64,000 bases of DNA from Gammaproteobacteria bacterium (GTDB taxonomy: Bacteria > Pseudomonadota > Gammaproteobacteria > Steroidobacterales > Steroidobacteraceae), in the NCBI GenBank assembly GCA_016882265.1, contig VGVB01000003.1, positions 1 through 64,000 on the forward strand. The letters run 5' to 3'. Positions 17,265 to 26,100 of the stretch are shown here, in pieces. Position numbers and translations under genes: made by a program. The first letter of the stretch is position 1; the number at the start of each line of letters is the position of its first letter. A model generated the notes under the pieces. It saw only the letters and a program-made list of their open reading frames with translations. It searched no databases and was not told the DNA's origin.

Positions 17265-17999
17265 CTATGAGCGCCGACAGTAGATCGCGATTACGCGAAA
17301 GCGCTGGACATTGTTTCTGCGCTCCGGATCGGCGAACCGGCCATCCGGGTCCACGATAACGTCGAAATCCCGCACGTAGTCGCTGCCATACCGAAGGTCC
17401 GGCGGGAGAGTCAGCGTCCACCAGAGGGCCGCCGATTGATGCGGTTCGAGCGGACCGATGGTGGTATCGCCGCGCACGTCCGGGCGCCCGACGTCGACGG
17501 CGCGAACGGTAACTGGTCCGCCGGTTGCGATCGAGGACCGGTTCCACACCGTGCCCGCGAACAGCGGGGAAGCATGAATCCCGCCGTCGCACACCGGCCT
17601 GGTGGAATGGGTTTCAGTGTAGATGCTGAGGTCTACTGCTGCTCCCTGCGGCCCAACCGCCCCGGGAGTCGCACTGACGATTGGCGCAGCGCGCGGAATC
17701 ACCGTTCCCGGCGTTCCGCCACTGATGGGGGCAGCCTTGATGGTCGGCGACTCGGCGCATTGTCTGGTGACGCAGACACCGCGAGCCCGGTCCAGGGTTG
17801 CGCTGTCTCCACACGTCGGTGTGTAACCGGCACCTCCCGGACGGGCCCGCTCCCAGCGACAGTGATAGCCGTCCCATCGTGCCCCGGGAAGGCACGCCGG
17901 TTGCTCGCAAGATGCCGCCTGCTGGGCCGCGACGGGCGCTGCACTCACGAACAGCAACAATGAGATCAGGCACGGCGCACAACGAATCGATATCGGCAT
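17265..17999 (-). CDS. Secreted protein with CARDB-like C-terminal domain
   Basis: 244 residues from the ATG at 17999, chosen for its signal peptide (MPISIRCAPCLISLLLFVSA, cleavage after VAA) and a GGGGAGG ribosome site. A Cys-rich N-terminal region (about residues 28-80, several CxxxxC patterns) is followed by a beta-rich domain ending LRYGSDYVRDFDVIVDPDGR and FADPERRNNVQRF, a pattern of CARDB/cell-adhesion-like domains. It precedes the frameshifted secreted protein by 33 bp in the same direction and may form an operon with it. Function unknown. Confidence 0.75.
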   Translation of the reverse strand: MPISIRCAPCLISLLLFVSAAPVAAQQAASCEQPACLPGARWDGYHCRWERARPGGAGYTPTCGDSATLDRARGVCVTRQCAESPTIKAAPISGGTPGTVIPRAAPIVSATPGAVGPQGAAVDLSIYTETHSTRPVCDGGIHASPLFAGTVWNRSSIATGGPVTVRAVDVGRPDVRGDTTIGPLEPHQSAALWWTLTLPPDLRYGSDYVRDFDVIVDPDGRFADPERRNNVQRFRVIAIYCRRS

Positions 18000-18122
18000 C
18001 ACCAGCCTCCCCGTTCTGACCGGGACGAGCGCCAACGCCATCCTTGCGCGTATTTGACGACATAGCAAGGGACAAACCCGGGACCGACGACGATCCACAG
18101 GCTGAGCAACGACGCGGCCGCC

Positions 18123-19376
18123 TCACCGCCCCATAACAACGAGGCCCGCGAGCCCCGCCAGCACCGCAATCAGCAGCGCCGCGCCGACCCGCAGGCCGAG
18201 CGCGCGCCCGCCAATCCCCAGCGCGAGCGCGGACTTCACCAGCGAATTGACCACCGCGGCCAGCAGGATGGCCGCAGCTGCGGTCGACAGCGCCAGCTCC
18301 CGGCCCGCCATGCCGGCGAGCGACAGTGTGATCGCATCGACATCGGCGAGCCCGGCGGCCGCCGCGAGGCCATGGACACTGGCCGCGCCGAAGCGGTCCA
18401 CCAGCGCTGCCGACAGCAGCATGACGAGCGCCAGCAGTCCGGCGAAGATCAGCGCTGGCCTGAGTTCGAAGGGATTGCGGACGTTCATGCCATCGCCGCC
18501 GCCAGACCCGCCGCGCCGCCAGTAGAACCAGGCCGCGAGGAAGCTGACTCCGCCCATCAGCAGCAGTGGCCCGGCCAGCGCAGCGGCGAGCGGCCAGCGA
18601 ACGATGCTGGCGACCACGAGGATGCGCAGGAACATCGTCGCACAGGCGATGATGATGCCGGCGGCCAGCAGGTCGGCCGGTACCGCATCGCGGGACCGGC
18701 GCGCGAGGCTCACGGTGACCGCAGTCGACGAGGCCAGGCCGGCGAACAGGCCGGTCGCGAGCACGCCGCGTCGCTCACCGGCGATGCGCAAGGCAACATA
18801 CCCGGCGAAGGAGATACCGCTGATCAGCACGACCATCCACCAGATGCGGTACGGGTTCAGCGCCTGCCACGGGCCGAAGCCGCGATCCGGCAGCAGCGGC
18901 AGCACGACCACCGAAATCAGCAGCAGCCGGAACGTCGCGTACAGCTCCTCGGCGCGCAGTCGCGCCACCCAATCGTGCAGCAGCGGCTTGCTGCCGAGCA
19001 GGATGACCGTGACGACCGCGCCGGTGGCCGCCAGCAGCTCATGACCGAGCACGGCCATGACGCCGAAGGTGAAGGTCAGCAGCGCGGCGATGATGCTGGT
19101 GACGCCGGCGTCGTGAATCCGCTGCTGGCGGAGCACGTAGGCGACGAGCAGCACGCCGGCCAGCGTCACGAAGGCGACCGCCGGCAGCCCGATGCCGAAA
19201 TGCGGAGTCAGCAGTGCCACGGCGCCGCCGAGCAGCCCGATCAGCGCGAAGGTCCGGATGCCCGCGACCCGCTGGCCCTCGCCGAGATCGCGTTCGTGCC
19301 AGCCGCGTTCGAGCCCGATCAGCAGGCCGAGCGCCAGCGCCATGCCAAGCGCGTAGAAGGGTTCGAGGCTGCCCAC
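18123..19376 (-). CDS. MgtC/DUF4010-like integral membrane protein
   Basis: About 417 residues with roughly 12 hydrophobic segments. The N-terminal part (ALGLLIGLERGWHERD, VAGIRTFALIGLLGG) is the MgtC/SapB-like signature, and the remainder (YRIWWMVVLISGISFAGYVA, LASSTAVTVSLARRSRD) matches the DUF4010 family. Transport role unknown. The start is uncertain: GTG at 19376 fits the first membrane helix, while the longer frame to 19466 adds Arg-rich residues. It is divergent from the mddA-like gene. Confidence 0.78.
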   Translation of the reverse strand: MGSLEPFYALGMALALGLLIGLERGWHERDLGEGQRVAGIRTFALIGLLGGAVALLTPHFGIGLPAVAFVTLAGVLLVAYVLRQQRIHDAGVTSIIAALLTFTFGVMAVLGHELLAATGAVVTVILLGSKPLLHDWVARLRAEELYATFRLLLISVVVLPLLPDRGFGPWQALNPYRIWWMVVLISGISFAGYVALRIAGERRGVLATGLFAGLASSTAVTVSLARRSRDAVPADLLAAGIIIACATMFLRILVVASIVRWPLAAALAGPLLLMGGVSFLAAWFYWRRGGSGGGDGMNVRNPFELRPALIFAGLLALVMLLSAALVDRFGAASVHGLAAAAGLADVDAITLSLAGMAGRELALSTAAAAILLAAVVNSLVKSALALGIGGRALGLRVGAALLIAVLAGLAGLVVMGR

Positions 19377-19473
19377 GGCCGCAGTATGCCACCGGCCACG
19401 CCGGCGGGATTCGGGCGTATGATCGGCGGCCGGAGCATGTCCGCGATCCTGCCTGTCACGGTTCACACACGGG

Positions 19474-19481
19474 AAGGAGGT
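19474..19481 (+). promoter_or_regulatory. Perfect Shine-Dalgarno deciding an ATT start
   Basis: AAGGAGGT, fully complementary to the 16S anti-SD, ends 5 nt before an ATT codon (19487-19489). No ATG, GTG or TTG in the correct frame lies at a usable distance, so this site supports ATT as the initiator of the following gene. Confidence 0.7.
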
Positions 19482-19486
19482 CTGCC

Positions 19487-20221
19487 ATTGGTTTCATCGC
19501 TCTGCTGTACGGGACTCTCTGCTACGTCCTGTTCCTTGCCAGCTTTCTCTACGCGGTCGGGTTCGTCGGCAACTTCATCGTGCCGAAATCGATCGACTCG
19601 GGCGTGGCGGGACCGCTCGGCACCGCGCTGCTGACGAACGCAATCCTGCTCGGCCTGTTCGCGGTGCAACACAGCGTGATGGCGCGACAGGGATTCAAGG
19701 AGTGGTGGACCCGCATCGTGCCGAAGTCGGTCGAGCGCAGCACCTACGTGCTGCTGTCGAGCCTGCTGCTGTTCCTGCTGTACTGGAAGTGGCAGCCGCT
19801 GACCGGCGTCGTCTGGTCGGTGGAGAACCCGACCGGCCGACTGGTGTTGCAGGTGCTGTTCTGGGCCGGCTGGGCGATCGTGCTGTTCGGCACGTTCATG
19901 ATCGACCACTTCGACCTGTTCGGCCTGCGTCAGGTCTGGCTGCGGTTCCGCGGCCTGGACTACACGCCGCCGCCGTTCCAGAAGCGGGCCCTGTACGGTT
20001 ACGTCCGGCACCCGCTGATGACCGGCTTCCTGATCGCCTTCTGGGCCACACCCGAGATGAGCCAGGGGCATCTGCTGTTCAGCATCGCGACGACCGGTTA
20101 CATCTTCGTCGGCCTGATCTTCGAAGAGCGCGACCTCGTGAAGCAGATCGGCACGGCCTACGTGGAGTATCGCGCAGAAGTGGCGATGCTCTTCCCGTGG
20201 CCGGGCCGCAAGGCGAAGTAG
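19487..20221 (+). CDS. mddA: Methanethiol S-methyltransferase-like membrane protein
   Basis: 244 residues when read from the ATT at 19487. MddA family proteins methylate methanethiol with SAM to dimethyl sulfide and share the isoprenylcysteine methyltransferase-like membrane fold. The N-terminus (IGFIALLYGTLCYVLFLASF) aligns in register with the usual start of this family. Further signatures are VQHSVMARQGFKEWW, the SAM-site region YGYVRHPLMTGFLIAFW and the C-terminal EERDLVKQIGTAYVEYR. Five or six membrane segments. The stop is TAG. A MOSC gene follows after 10 bp. Confidence 0.82.
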   Translation: MGFIALLYGTLCYVLFLASFLYAVGFVGNFIVPKSIDSGVAGPLGTALLTNAILLGLFAVQHSVMARQGFKEWWTRIVPKSVERSTYVLLSSLLLFLLYWKWQPLTGVVWSVENPTGRLVLQVLFWAGWAIVLFGTFMIDHFDLFGLRQVWLRFRGLDYTPPPFQKRALYGYVRHPLMTGFLIAFWATPEMSQGHLLFSIATTGYIFVGLIFEERDLVKQIGTAYVEYRAEVAMLFPWPGRKAK

Positions 20222-20231
20222 CCGGCGCGGC

Positions 20232-20948
20232 ATGCGGTTGCTGTCCATCCAGGCCGGCCGGCCGCAGGCGCTCGGTCGCGCGGCTGCGTGCGACTGGTGG
20301 GAGCGGCCGTGGACCACCGGGTTCTGCAAGCAGCCGGTCACCGGCCCGGTCCGGCTCGGGCGCGCGAACCTGGCGGGCGATGAGCAGGCCGACCGGCGTC
20401 ATCACGGCGGACCGGACAAAGCTGTCAACGCCTATCCCGCCGAGCACTACGCGTTCTGGCAGCGTGAGCTCGGCCTGCCGGAGTTGGCCCGCCCGGCTTT
20501 CGGCGAAAACTTCACGACCGCGGGTCTCCTCGAGGCGGAGGTCTGCATCGGCGACGTGCTGGCGCTCGGCACGGCCGTTGTGCAGCTCTCGCAACCGCGT
20601 CAGCCCTGCTGGAAGCTGAGCCGGCGCTGGCGGATTCCGGACCTGGCCTGGCGAGTGCAGCAATCCGGCCGCACCGGCTGGTACGTCCGCGTGCTGCGCG
20701 AGGGCGAGATCGAGGCCGGCCAGTCGTTCGAACTCATCGAGCGCCCGTATCCGCAGTGGACGGTGGCGGCCGCCAACGACGTGATGCACGTCCGCGTGCA
20801 TGACCTGGCCGCAGCGCGCGCCCTCGCCGACTGCCCGGCCCTCGCCGCGAGCTGGTGCGAATCGCTCGCGCGCCGGGCGGCGACCGGTCAGATCGGGGAC
20901 GCGTCGGCCCGGCTCACCGATCCGGAAGCGCCGCGGGAGCTGGCCTGA
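20232..20948 (+). CDS. MOSC domain protein (YiiM-like)
   Basis: 238 residues. MOSC domains handle sulfur on molybdenum cofactor-type systems; YiiM-like proteins reduce N-hydroxylated bases. The conserved cysteine is in LSQPRQPCWKL (Cys126), preceded by HHGGPDKAVNAYPAEHYAFW and FGENFTTAGLLE, all family hallmarks. The C-terminal part resembles the 3-alpha extension of YiiM. It follows the mddA-like gene by 10 bp and is likely cotranscribed. Confidence 0.88.
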   Translation: MRLLSIQAGRPQALGRAAACDWWERPWTTGFCKQPVTGPVRLGRANLAGDEQADRRHHGGPDKAVNAYPAEHYAFWQRELGLPELARPAFGENFTTAGLLEAEVCIGDVLALGTAVVQLSQPRQPCWKLSRRWRIPDLAWRVQQSGRTGWYVRVLREGEIEAGQSFELIERPYPQWTVAAANDVMHVRVHDLAAARALADCPALAASWCESLARRAATGQIGDASARLTDPEAPRELA

Positions 20949-20970
20949 CCGGCACCGCGGCGCTGGCGGG

Positions 20971-21273
20971 TCAGGTGAGTTTCAGTGCCGCGAACAATGA
21001 TCCCAGGCCGAGCATCAGCATCGAGCCGAGCCGCACCGTGATCGTCGTGGACAGGATCTCCAGGTCTTTGCGGACCAGCGCGATTTCCTGGCGCAGTTCA
21101 CTGACGTTCGCGCTGAGCTGAGCCAGCAATTCCTGCTTCAACAACTGCAGGTCGGCCTTCGTCGCGATCGTCGCCGCCATGTCGCGCTCCATCGCATCCA
21201 CGACGGCCCGGGCCTTGTCGTTCGGAACGTGGATGCTGACGAGCGCATCATACAGCGAATATAGATGGTCCAC
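20971..21273 (-). CDS. Small coiled-coil membrane protein (DUF1640-like)
   Basis: 100 residues from a GTG at 21273 with GGAGG six bases upstream; the longer ATG frame adds unconvincing sequence. The N-terminus (VDHLYSLYDALVSIHVPNDK) and the coiled coil (TKADLQLLKQELLAQLSANV, ELRQEIALVRKDLE) end in one hydrophobic anchor (MLMLGLGSLFAALKLT). This is the layout of DUF1640/CCDC90-like proteins, which are often small and near mobile or phage DNA. Function unknown. Confidence 0.72.
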   Translation of the reverse strand: MDHLYSLYDALVSIHVPNDKARAVVDAMERDMAATIATKADLQLLKQELLAQLSANVSELRQEIALVRKDLEILSTTITVRLGSMLMLGLGSLFAALKLT

Positions 21274-21404
21274 GACCTGCCTCCGACTGTAACGTTGCTG
21301 CTCCGACCCTGTTGAGAGTGCACCGTAGAAACCTGGTACGCCAGCGGCATTCGTGGCCGGATCACTCAGAAAGTGGCAGGCCGGCAACGGCCTCGGCAAC
21401 CGGC

Positions 21405-22559
21405 CTACGCCAGTGCTGCCACCCGTGCGCGCAGGTCGCGGATACTGATGGCTTCGGCCCAGTCGTTGAGCGGATAGGATCTGTCACCCGGATGCACAAT
21501 GAAAACTCGTTGCAGCTTCAAGTCGCCGTGCGCCACGTTCAACGACTTCGTCACGACCGGTGCATCCGCATATTGGAACTCGAATCCGAAACGTTCGCCG
21601 TTGAGGAACACCAGCAGGTCCAGCTCGGCGCCGCCCTGCGTGTTCCAGAACCAGGCTTCACTGTCCCCGGTCACGCGCAACACCTCCTCGAGGGCGAACC
21701 CTTCCCAAGACGCCCCGAGCCGGGGGTGGGCCTCCAACGCGGCAAACGAGTGGATGCCCAGCAGTTCATGCAGCAGGCCGCTGTCACGCAGGTACACCTT
21801 GGGTGATTTCACCTGGCGTTTACTGATGTTCTCGAACCACGGCGGCAGTTGCCGCATCACGAACGCGCCGCACAGAATGTCCAGGTGCCGCTTCACGGTC
21901 GTGTGCGCTTCGCCGAGCGAGCGCCCGATTTCAGAGGCATTCCAGATCTGCCCGTGATCGTGTGCAACCATGTTCCAGAACCGGCGCAGAGCCGTCGGCG
22001 CCACCTGCACGCCGAAGCGCCGCAGGTCACGTTCCAGAAATGTCCGGATGAAATCCGCCCGCCACTGCCGACTCTCACGCTCGGACGCAGCGAGGAAGGA
22101 CTTGGGGAATCGGCCCCGCCACCAGAGTCGTCGGAGTGCCTTGCGGCCTGCCTCGTCGAGACTGAAACCCGACATGGGCACCAGCGCCACGCGCCCCGCC
22201 AGTGAATCTGTTGTGCCTCTGACCAGTTCCGGTGAAGCGCTGCCCAGCAGCAGGAATCGGGCCGGCAACGGCCGCCGATCGACCAGGACGCGCAGCAGGC
22301 CAAACAGCTCGGGTTGCATCTGGGCTTCGTCAATCACCACCCAGCCGCGCAGCGGCCCCAGCGCAGTCATCGGCTGGGCGAGGCGCGCCTGGTCGGCCGG
22401 GGATTCCAGATCGAAGTACTCGGCCTTGTGGCGGCCGGCGAACTGCCGGGCCAGCGTCGTCTTGCCGCACTGCCGCGGGCCGAGGAGCAGCACCACGGGA
22501 TTCGAGCGGAAGCGCGCGGCGATCTCCGCCCGCAGTTCCGGCCGGGCCAGCGTCTTCAT
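21405..22559 (-). CDS. AAA ATPase with DUF4143 domain
   Basis: 384 residues. Walker A GPRQCGKTT (about 27-35), Walker B WVVIDEAQ and the sensor region FLLLGSASPELV define the AAA_14 domain. The C-terminal half has the DUF4143 nuclease-like fold, with a winged-helix linker (HGQIWNASEIGRSLGEAHTT) and the segment GAELDLLVFLNGERFGFEFQ, which resembles a PD-(D/E)xK core. Proteins of this type are widespread and poorly characterised, often mobile. It is transcribed away from the amidohydrolase pair. Confidence 0.88.
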   Translation of the reverse strand: MKTLARPELRAEIAARFRSNPVVLLLGPRQCGKTTLARQFAGRHKAEYFDLESPADQARLAQPMTALGPLRGWVVIDEAQMQPELFGLLRVLVDRRPLPARFLLLGSASPELVRGTTDSLAGRVALVPMSGFSLDEAGRKALRRLWWRGRFPKSFLAASERESRQWRADFIRTFLERDLRRFGVQVAPTALRRFWNMVAHDHGQIWNASEIGRSLGEAHTTVKRHLDILCGAFVMRQLPPWFENISKRQVKSPKVYLRDSGLLHELLGIHSFAALEAHPRLGASWEGFALEEVLRVTGDSEAWFWNTQGGAELDLLVFLNGERFGFEFQYADAPVVTKSLNVAHGDLKLQRVFIVHPGDRSYPLNDWAEAISIRDLRARVAALA

Positions 22560-22711
22560 GATGCGTGCATTTTGAGCGATCGTCGCTCATTCTTGTAAGG
22601 ACTCGCCAGCGCGGGCCCCACGCCCGGTGCACACGGCGGCCCGGCCCTGCCATAATCGCCGACAGCGCCGGCCACAGTCATGACGGGCCGTCGTTCAGGG
22701 GACGCCACCGC

Positions 22712-24142
22712 ATGACACCCAATCCACTGCCAGCCATCGCGCTGGTCACGCTGCTCGGTTGTGGCCTGTTCAGCGGCTGCGCCACGCAGGCGAGCCGCGC
22801 ACCCGCCGCGGTGACGCGGGCGCCCGGCGTTGCTGCGCCCGCGCCGTATCCTTCCACCTATCGCCCGCTGCCGGCGACCGACACGCTGATCCGCAACGCG
22901 ACCGTGCTGACCGGCACCGGCGCGCGTCTCGACGCAGCCGACGTATTGCTGGCGGCAGGCCGGATCGCTGCGGTCGGCACCAGCCTCGTGGCCCCGGCCG
23001 GAGTCGTTGTCGTTGACGGCAGCGGCAAGTGGGTCACGCCCGGCATCATCGACGTGCACTCGCATCTGGGCGTCTACCCGTCTCCCGGTGTGCGCGCACA
23101 CAGCGACGGCAACGAGATGACTGCACCGAACACCGCGGAAGTGTGGGCCGAGCACAGCGTCTGGCCGCAGGACCCGGGCTTTGCCGCGGCACTCGCCGGC
23201 GGCGTGACCTCGATGATGATCCTGCCCGGTTCGGCCAACCTGATCGGCGGCCGTTCGGTGACGTTGCGCAACGTGCCGGCGCGCACCGTACAGGAGATGA
23301 AGTTTCCGGGTGCGCCGTACGGGGTCAAGATGGCCTGCGGCGAAAATCCCAAGCGCGTCTATGGTGAGGGCCGCAAGACCGCGCCGGCCACGCGCATGGG
23401 CAACATGGCCGGCTATCGCGCAGCATTCATCGAGGCGCGCCGTTACCTCGACGAGCAGGACCGCTACGAGCGCGAACGCGCCAGGAAACCGGACGCCGTA
23501 CCGCCCGAACGCGACCTGCGCAGCGAGACGCTCGCCGGGGTACTGACGGGCGGGATCCTGGTCCACAACCACTGCTACCGCGCCGACGAAATGGCGCAGA
23601 TGCTCGACCTGGCCCACGAGTTCGGTTTCCGCATCACCGCTTTCCATCATGCGGTCGAGGCCTACAAGATCGCCGACCTGCTGGCGCGCGAGAACACCTG
23701 CGCGGCGATGTGGGCGGACTGGTGGGGCTTCAAGATGGAAGCCTTCGACGGCATCCGCGAGAACATCGCGCTGGTCGAGGCGGCGAGCGCCTGCGCGATC
23801 GTGCACTCCGACTCCGAAATCGGCATCCAGCGCCTGAACCAGGAGGCCGGTAAGGCGCTTGCCGCCGGCCAACGCATGGGCCTGGCGCTCGGCCCGGAGC
23901 AGGCCATCACCTGGCTCACGCGCAATCCGGCGCGCGCAATCGGTGTGCTCGAGCAGACCGGCACGCTGGAGCCCGGCAAGCGCGCCGACGTCGTGCTGTG
24001 GAACCGCGACCCGTTCAGCGTCTATGCGCGCGCCGAGCGCGTGTACGTCGATGGCGCGCTGGTCTGGGATCTCGCCGACCCGGCCCGCCAGCCGGTCAGT
24101 GACTTTGCGCTCGGCACGACCGAGGCCGGGGGTGGGCGATGA
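22712..24142 (+). CDS. Exported amidohydrolase (imidazolonepropionase-like)
   Basis: 476 residues from the ATG at 22712. The N-terminus is a signal peptide with a lipobox-like LFSGCAT, so it is probably an envelope lipoprotein. Metal ligands of the amidohydrolase barrel are present: HSHLG (HxH), a Lys in YGVKMACGENPKR, His in VHNHCYR, the HH of TAFHHAVEAY, and Asp in IVHSDSE. The usual C-terminal TGTLEPGKRADVVLWNRDPF strand closes the composite sandwich. It overlaps the next amidohydrolase gene by 4 bp (ATGA). Substrate unknown. Confidence 0.9.
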   Translation: MTPNPLPAIALVTLLGCGLFSGCATQASRAPAAVTRAPGVAAPAPYPSTYRPLPATDTLIRNATVLTGTGARLDAADVLLAAGRIAAVGTSLVAPAGVVVVDGSGKWVTPGIIDVHSHLGVYPSPGVRAHSDGNEMTAPNTAEVWAEHSVWPQDPGFAAALAGGVTSMMILPGSANLIGGRSVTLRNVPARTVQEMKFPGAPYGVKMACGENPKRVYGEGRKTAPATRMGNMAGYRAAFIEARRYLDEQDRYERERARKPDAVPPERDLRSETLAGVLTGGILVHNHCYRADEMAQMLDLAHEFGFRITAFHHAVEAYKIADLLARENTCAAMWADWWGFKMEAFDGIRENIALVEAASACAIVHSDSEIGIQRLNQEAGKALAAGQRMGLALGPEQAITWLTRNPARAIGVLEQTGTLEPGKRADVVLWNRDPFSVYARAERVYVDGALVWDLADPARQPVSDFALGTTEAGGGR

Positions 24143-25434
24143 ATACGCGAGTACTGGCGGCGTGTCTGCTGCTGGCCGCCGGCCCGGCATGCGCCGGCGT
24201 CATCGTGATCCGCGGCGCCACGGTACACACGCTCGGTCCGGCCGGCACGCTCGCGGCGGCCACCGTGATCCTGCGCGACGGCCGCATCGAGCAGGTCGGC
24301 CGCGATCTCGCTATACCGGACGGCGCTGCGGTCGTCGAGGCCGCCGGCAAGGAGGTGACGCCGGGGCTGTTCGATGCGTACGGGCGGCTCGGCATCGAGG
24401 AGGTGGACCTCGTCGAGGAAACCGTCGATTCCGGCGCGAAGGGCCTGCCGTATTCGGCCGCATTCAGCGTCGCCGAGGCCATCGATCCGCGCTCGGTGCG
24501 CCTCGCCGTCAACCGCAGTGAGGGGATCACGAGCGCGGTGGTCGCACCGGAGGCGGTGCCGGACGCGACCGGCATCGCCCCGGTGATCGCCGGTCAGGCC
24601 GCGCTGCTGCACCTGGGCACCGCCGCGGAGCCACAGGTCAGCACTCCGGCCGGCTTCGTCTTCACTTACGGCGAGGCCGGCGCGGAAAATTCCGGTGGCG
24701 CGCGCGGCATGGCGCTGCTGCGGCTGCGCGAGCTGCTCGACGACGCGCGCGACTACGCGCGCAACCGTGCCGCATTCGAAGCCGGCGCCCGTCGCGACTA
24801 TGCCGCGACCCGTGTCGATCTCGAGGCCCTGCAGCCGTTGCTCGCGGGGCGCGTGCCGCTGCTGATCGAGGCACAACGGGCCAGCGACATCCTCGCGGCA
24901 CTGCGCGTCGCCGGCAACTACGGCCTGCGCAGTGTGATCATCGGCGGCGCCGAAGCCTGGCGCGTCGCGGACCAGCTTGCGCACGAGGACGTGCCGGTGA
25001 TCTTCGATCCGTTCGACAATCTGCCGGCGGCTTTCGAGTCGCTCGACGCGACGCTCGCGAATGCCGCGCGGCTGCACGCCGCGGGCGTCGCCGTCGCGTT
25101 CGTGACCTCCGCTCACTACAACCCGCGCAATGTGCGCCAGCTCGCCGGTAACGCCGTCGCCCACGGCCTGCCGTACGCGGCTGCGCTGGCGGCAATCACG
25201 GCAGTGCCGGCCCGCACCTTCGGCGCGGCCGCGACGACCGGCACGCTGGAGCCAGGACGCCGCGCCGACCTCGTGATCTGGAGCGGCGACCCGCTCGAGA
25301 CCTCGAGCTTCGCCGAGCAGGTCTTCATCGGCGGCGAACTGATGCCCGCGCAGAACCGGCAGACGCTGCTGCGCGAGCGCTATCGCCGGCTCGGCGGGCC
25401 GCTGCCGCCGGGTTATACGAAGCCGCCGCGCTGA
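24139..25434 (+). CDS. Exported amidohydrolase-like protein lacking the HxH metal site
   Basis: 431 residues with a signal peptide (MNTRVLAACLLLAAGPACA). The amidohydrolase frame is clear: N-terminal VIVIRGATVHTLGPAG and C-terminal TGTLEPGRRADLVIWSGDPL. However, the strand that should carry HxH reads VTPGLFDAYGRLGIEEV, and other metal His residues are not evident. It may be a non-catalytic partner of the upstream enzyme, to which it is coupled by ATGA overlap, or use another mechanism. Similar tandem pairs occur in related bacteria without an assigned function. Confidence 0.85.
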   Translation: MNTRVLAACLLLAAGPACAGVIVIRGATVHTLGPAGTLAAATVILRDGRIEQVGRDLAIPDGAAVVEAAGKEVTPGLFDAYGRLGIEEVDLVEETVDSGAKGLPYSAAFSVAEAIDPRSVRLAVNRSEGITSAVVAPEAVPDATGIAPVIAGQAALLHLGTAAEPQVSTPAGFVFTYGEAGAENSGGARGMALLRLRELLDDARDYARNRAAFEAGARRDYAATRVDLEALQPLLAGRVPLLIEAQRASDILAALRVAGNYGLRSVIIGGAEAWRVADQLAHEDVPVIFDPFDNLPAAFESLDATLANAARLHAAGVAVAFVTSAHYNPRNVRQLAGNAVAHGLPYAAALAAITAVPARTFGAAATTGTLEPGRRADLVIWSGDPLETSSFAEQVFIGGELMPAQNRQTLLRERYRRLGGPLPPGYTKPPR

Positions 25435-25472
25435 CAGCCGACTGCTGCGGCGTCGCACCGCGAGGTGACACG

Positions 25473-26093
25473 ATGGCCGAATCCTGGTACGACCGCCACG
25501 TTCTTCCGTACCTGATCCACTTCGCCTGCGGCGTCAAGCCGGTACGCAGGCAGCGCGAGAAGGTGGTGCCGCACGCCGCGGGCCGGGTGCTCGAGTTCGG
25601 CCTCGGGACCGGCCTCAACCTGCCGTACTACGACCGCCGCCGGGTCGCGGTCATCGTCGGCGTCGAACCATCGCGGTCGATGCACCGGCTGGCCCGCCGG
25701 CAGATCGAACACAGCGGCCTGCGTGTGGAGTTGGTCGGCCTGTCCGCTGAGCAGCTTCCGCTCGATGACGCCAGCTTCGACACCGTCGTCTCGACCTATA
25801 CGCTGTGCACGATCCCCGATCCCGTCGCCGCGTTGCGCGAAGCTCGCCGCGTGCTCAAGCCCGGCGGGCGGCTGCTGTTCTCCGAACACGGGCGCGCGCC
25901 GGACGAGGGCGTCCGCCGCTGGCAGGAGCGCCTGCAGCCCTGGTGGACGCCGTGGACCGGCGGCTGCCAGCTCGGCCGCGACATCCCGGCGCTGCTGCGC
26001 GCCGGCGGCTTCGAGCCCGCGGTCCAGGCGGCCTACATTCCCGGCCCGCGGCCACTCTCCTACCACTACTGGGGCGAAGCGGTCGCCGCCTGA
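25473..26093 (+). CDS. Class I SAM-dependent methyltransferase
   Basis: 206 residues. Motif I VLEFGLGTGLNLPYY, motif II region IVGVEPSRSMHRLAR, post-I TVVSTYTLCTIPDPVAALRE and ARRVLKPGGRLLFSEHGRAP identify a methyltransferase of the UbiE/phosphatidylethanolamine-like group. Substrate unknown. It is followed 7 bp later by a second methyltransferase gene in the same direction, then by a PLP enzyme with ATGA coupling, so three genes probably form one transcript. Confidence 0.88.
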   Translation: MAESWYDRHVLPYLIHFACGVKPVRRQREKVVPHAAGRVLEFGLGTGLNLPYYDRRRVAVIVGVEPSRSMHRLARRQIEHSGLRVELVGLSAEQLPLDDASFDTVVSTYTLCTIPDPVAALREARRVLKPGGRLLFSEHGRAPDEGVRRWQERLQPWWTPWTGGCQLGRDIPALLRAGGFEPAVQAAYIPGPRPLSYHYWGEAVAA

Positions 26094-26100
26094 AACCCGG

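Noticed and set aside
22556..24190. 544-codon minus-strand frame opposite the amidohydrolase
   Set aside because: Shadow frame; the plus strand carries the amidohydrolase metal ligands and a lipoprotein signal.
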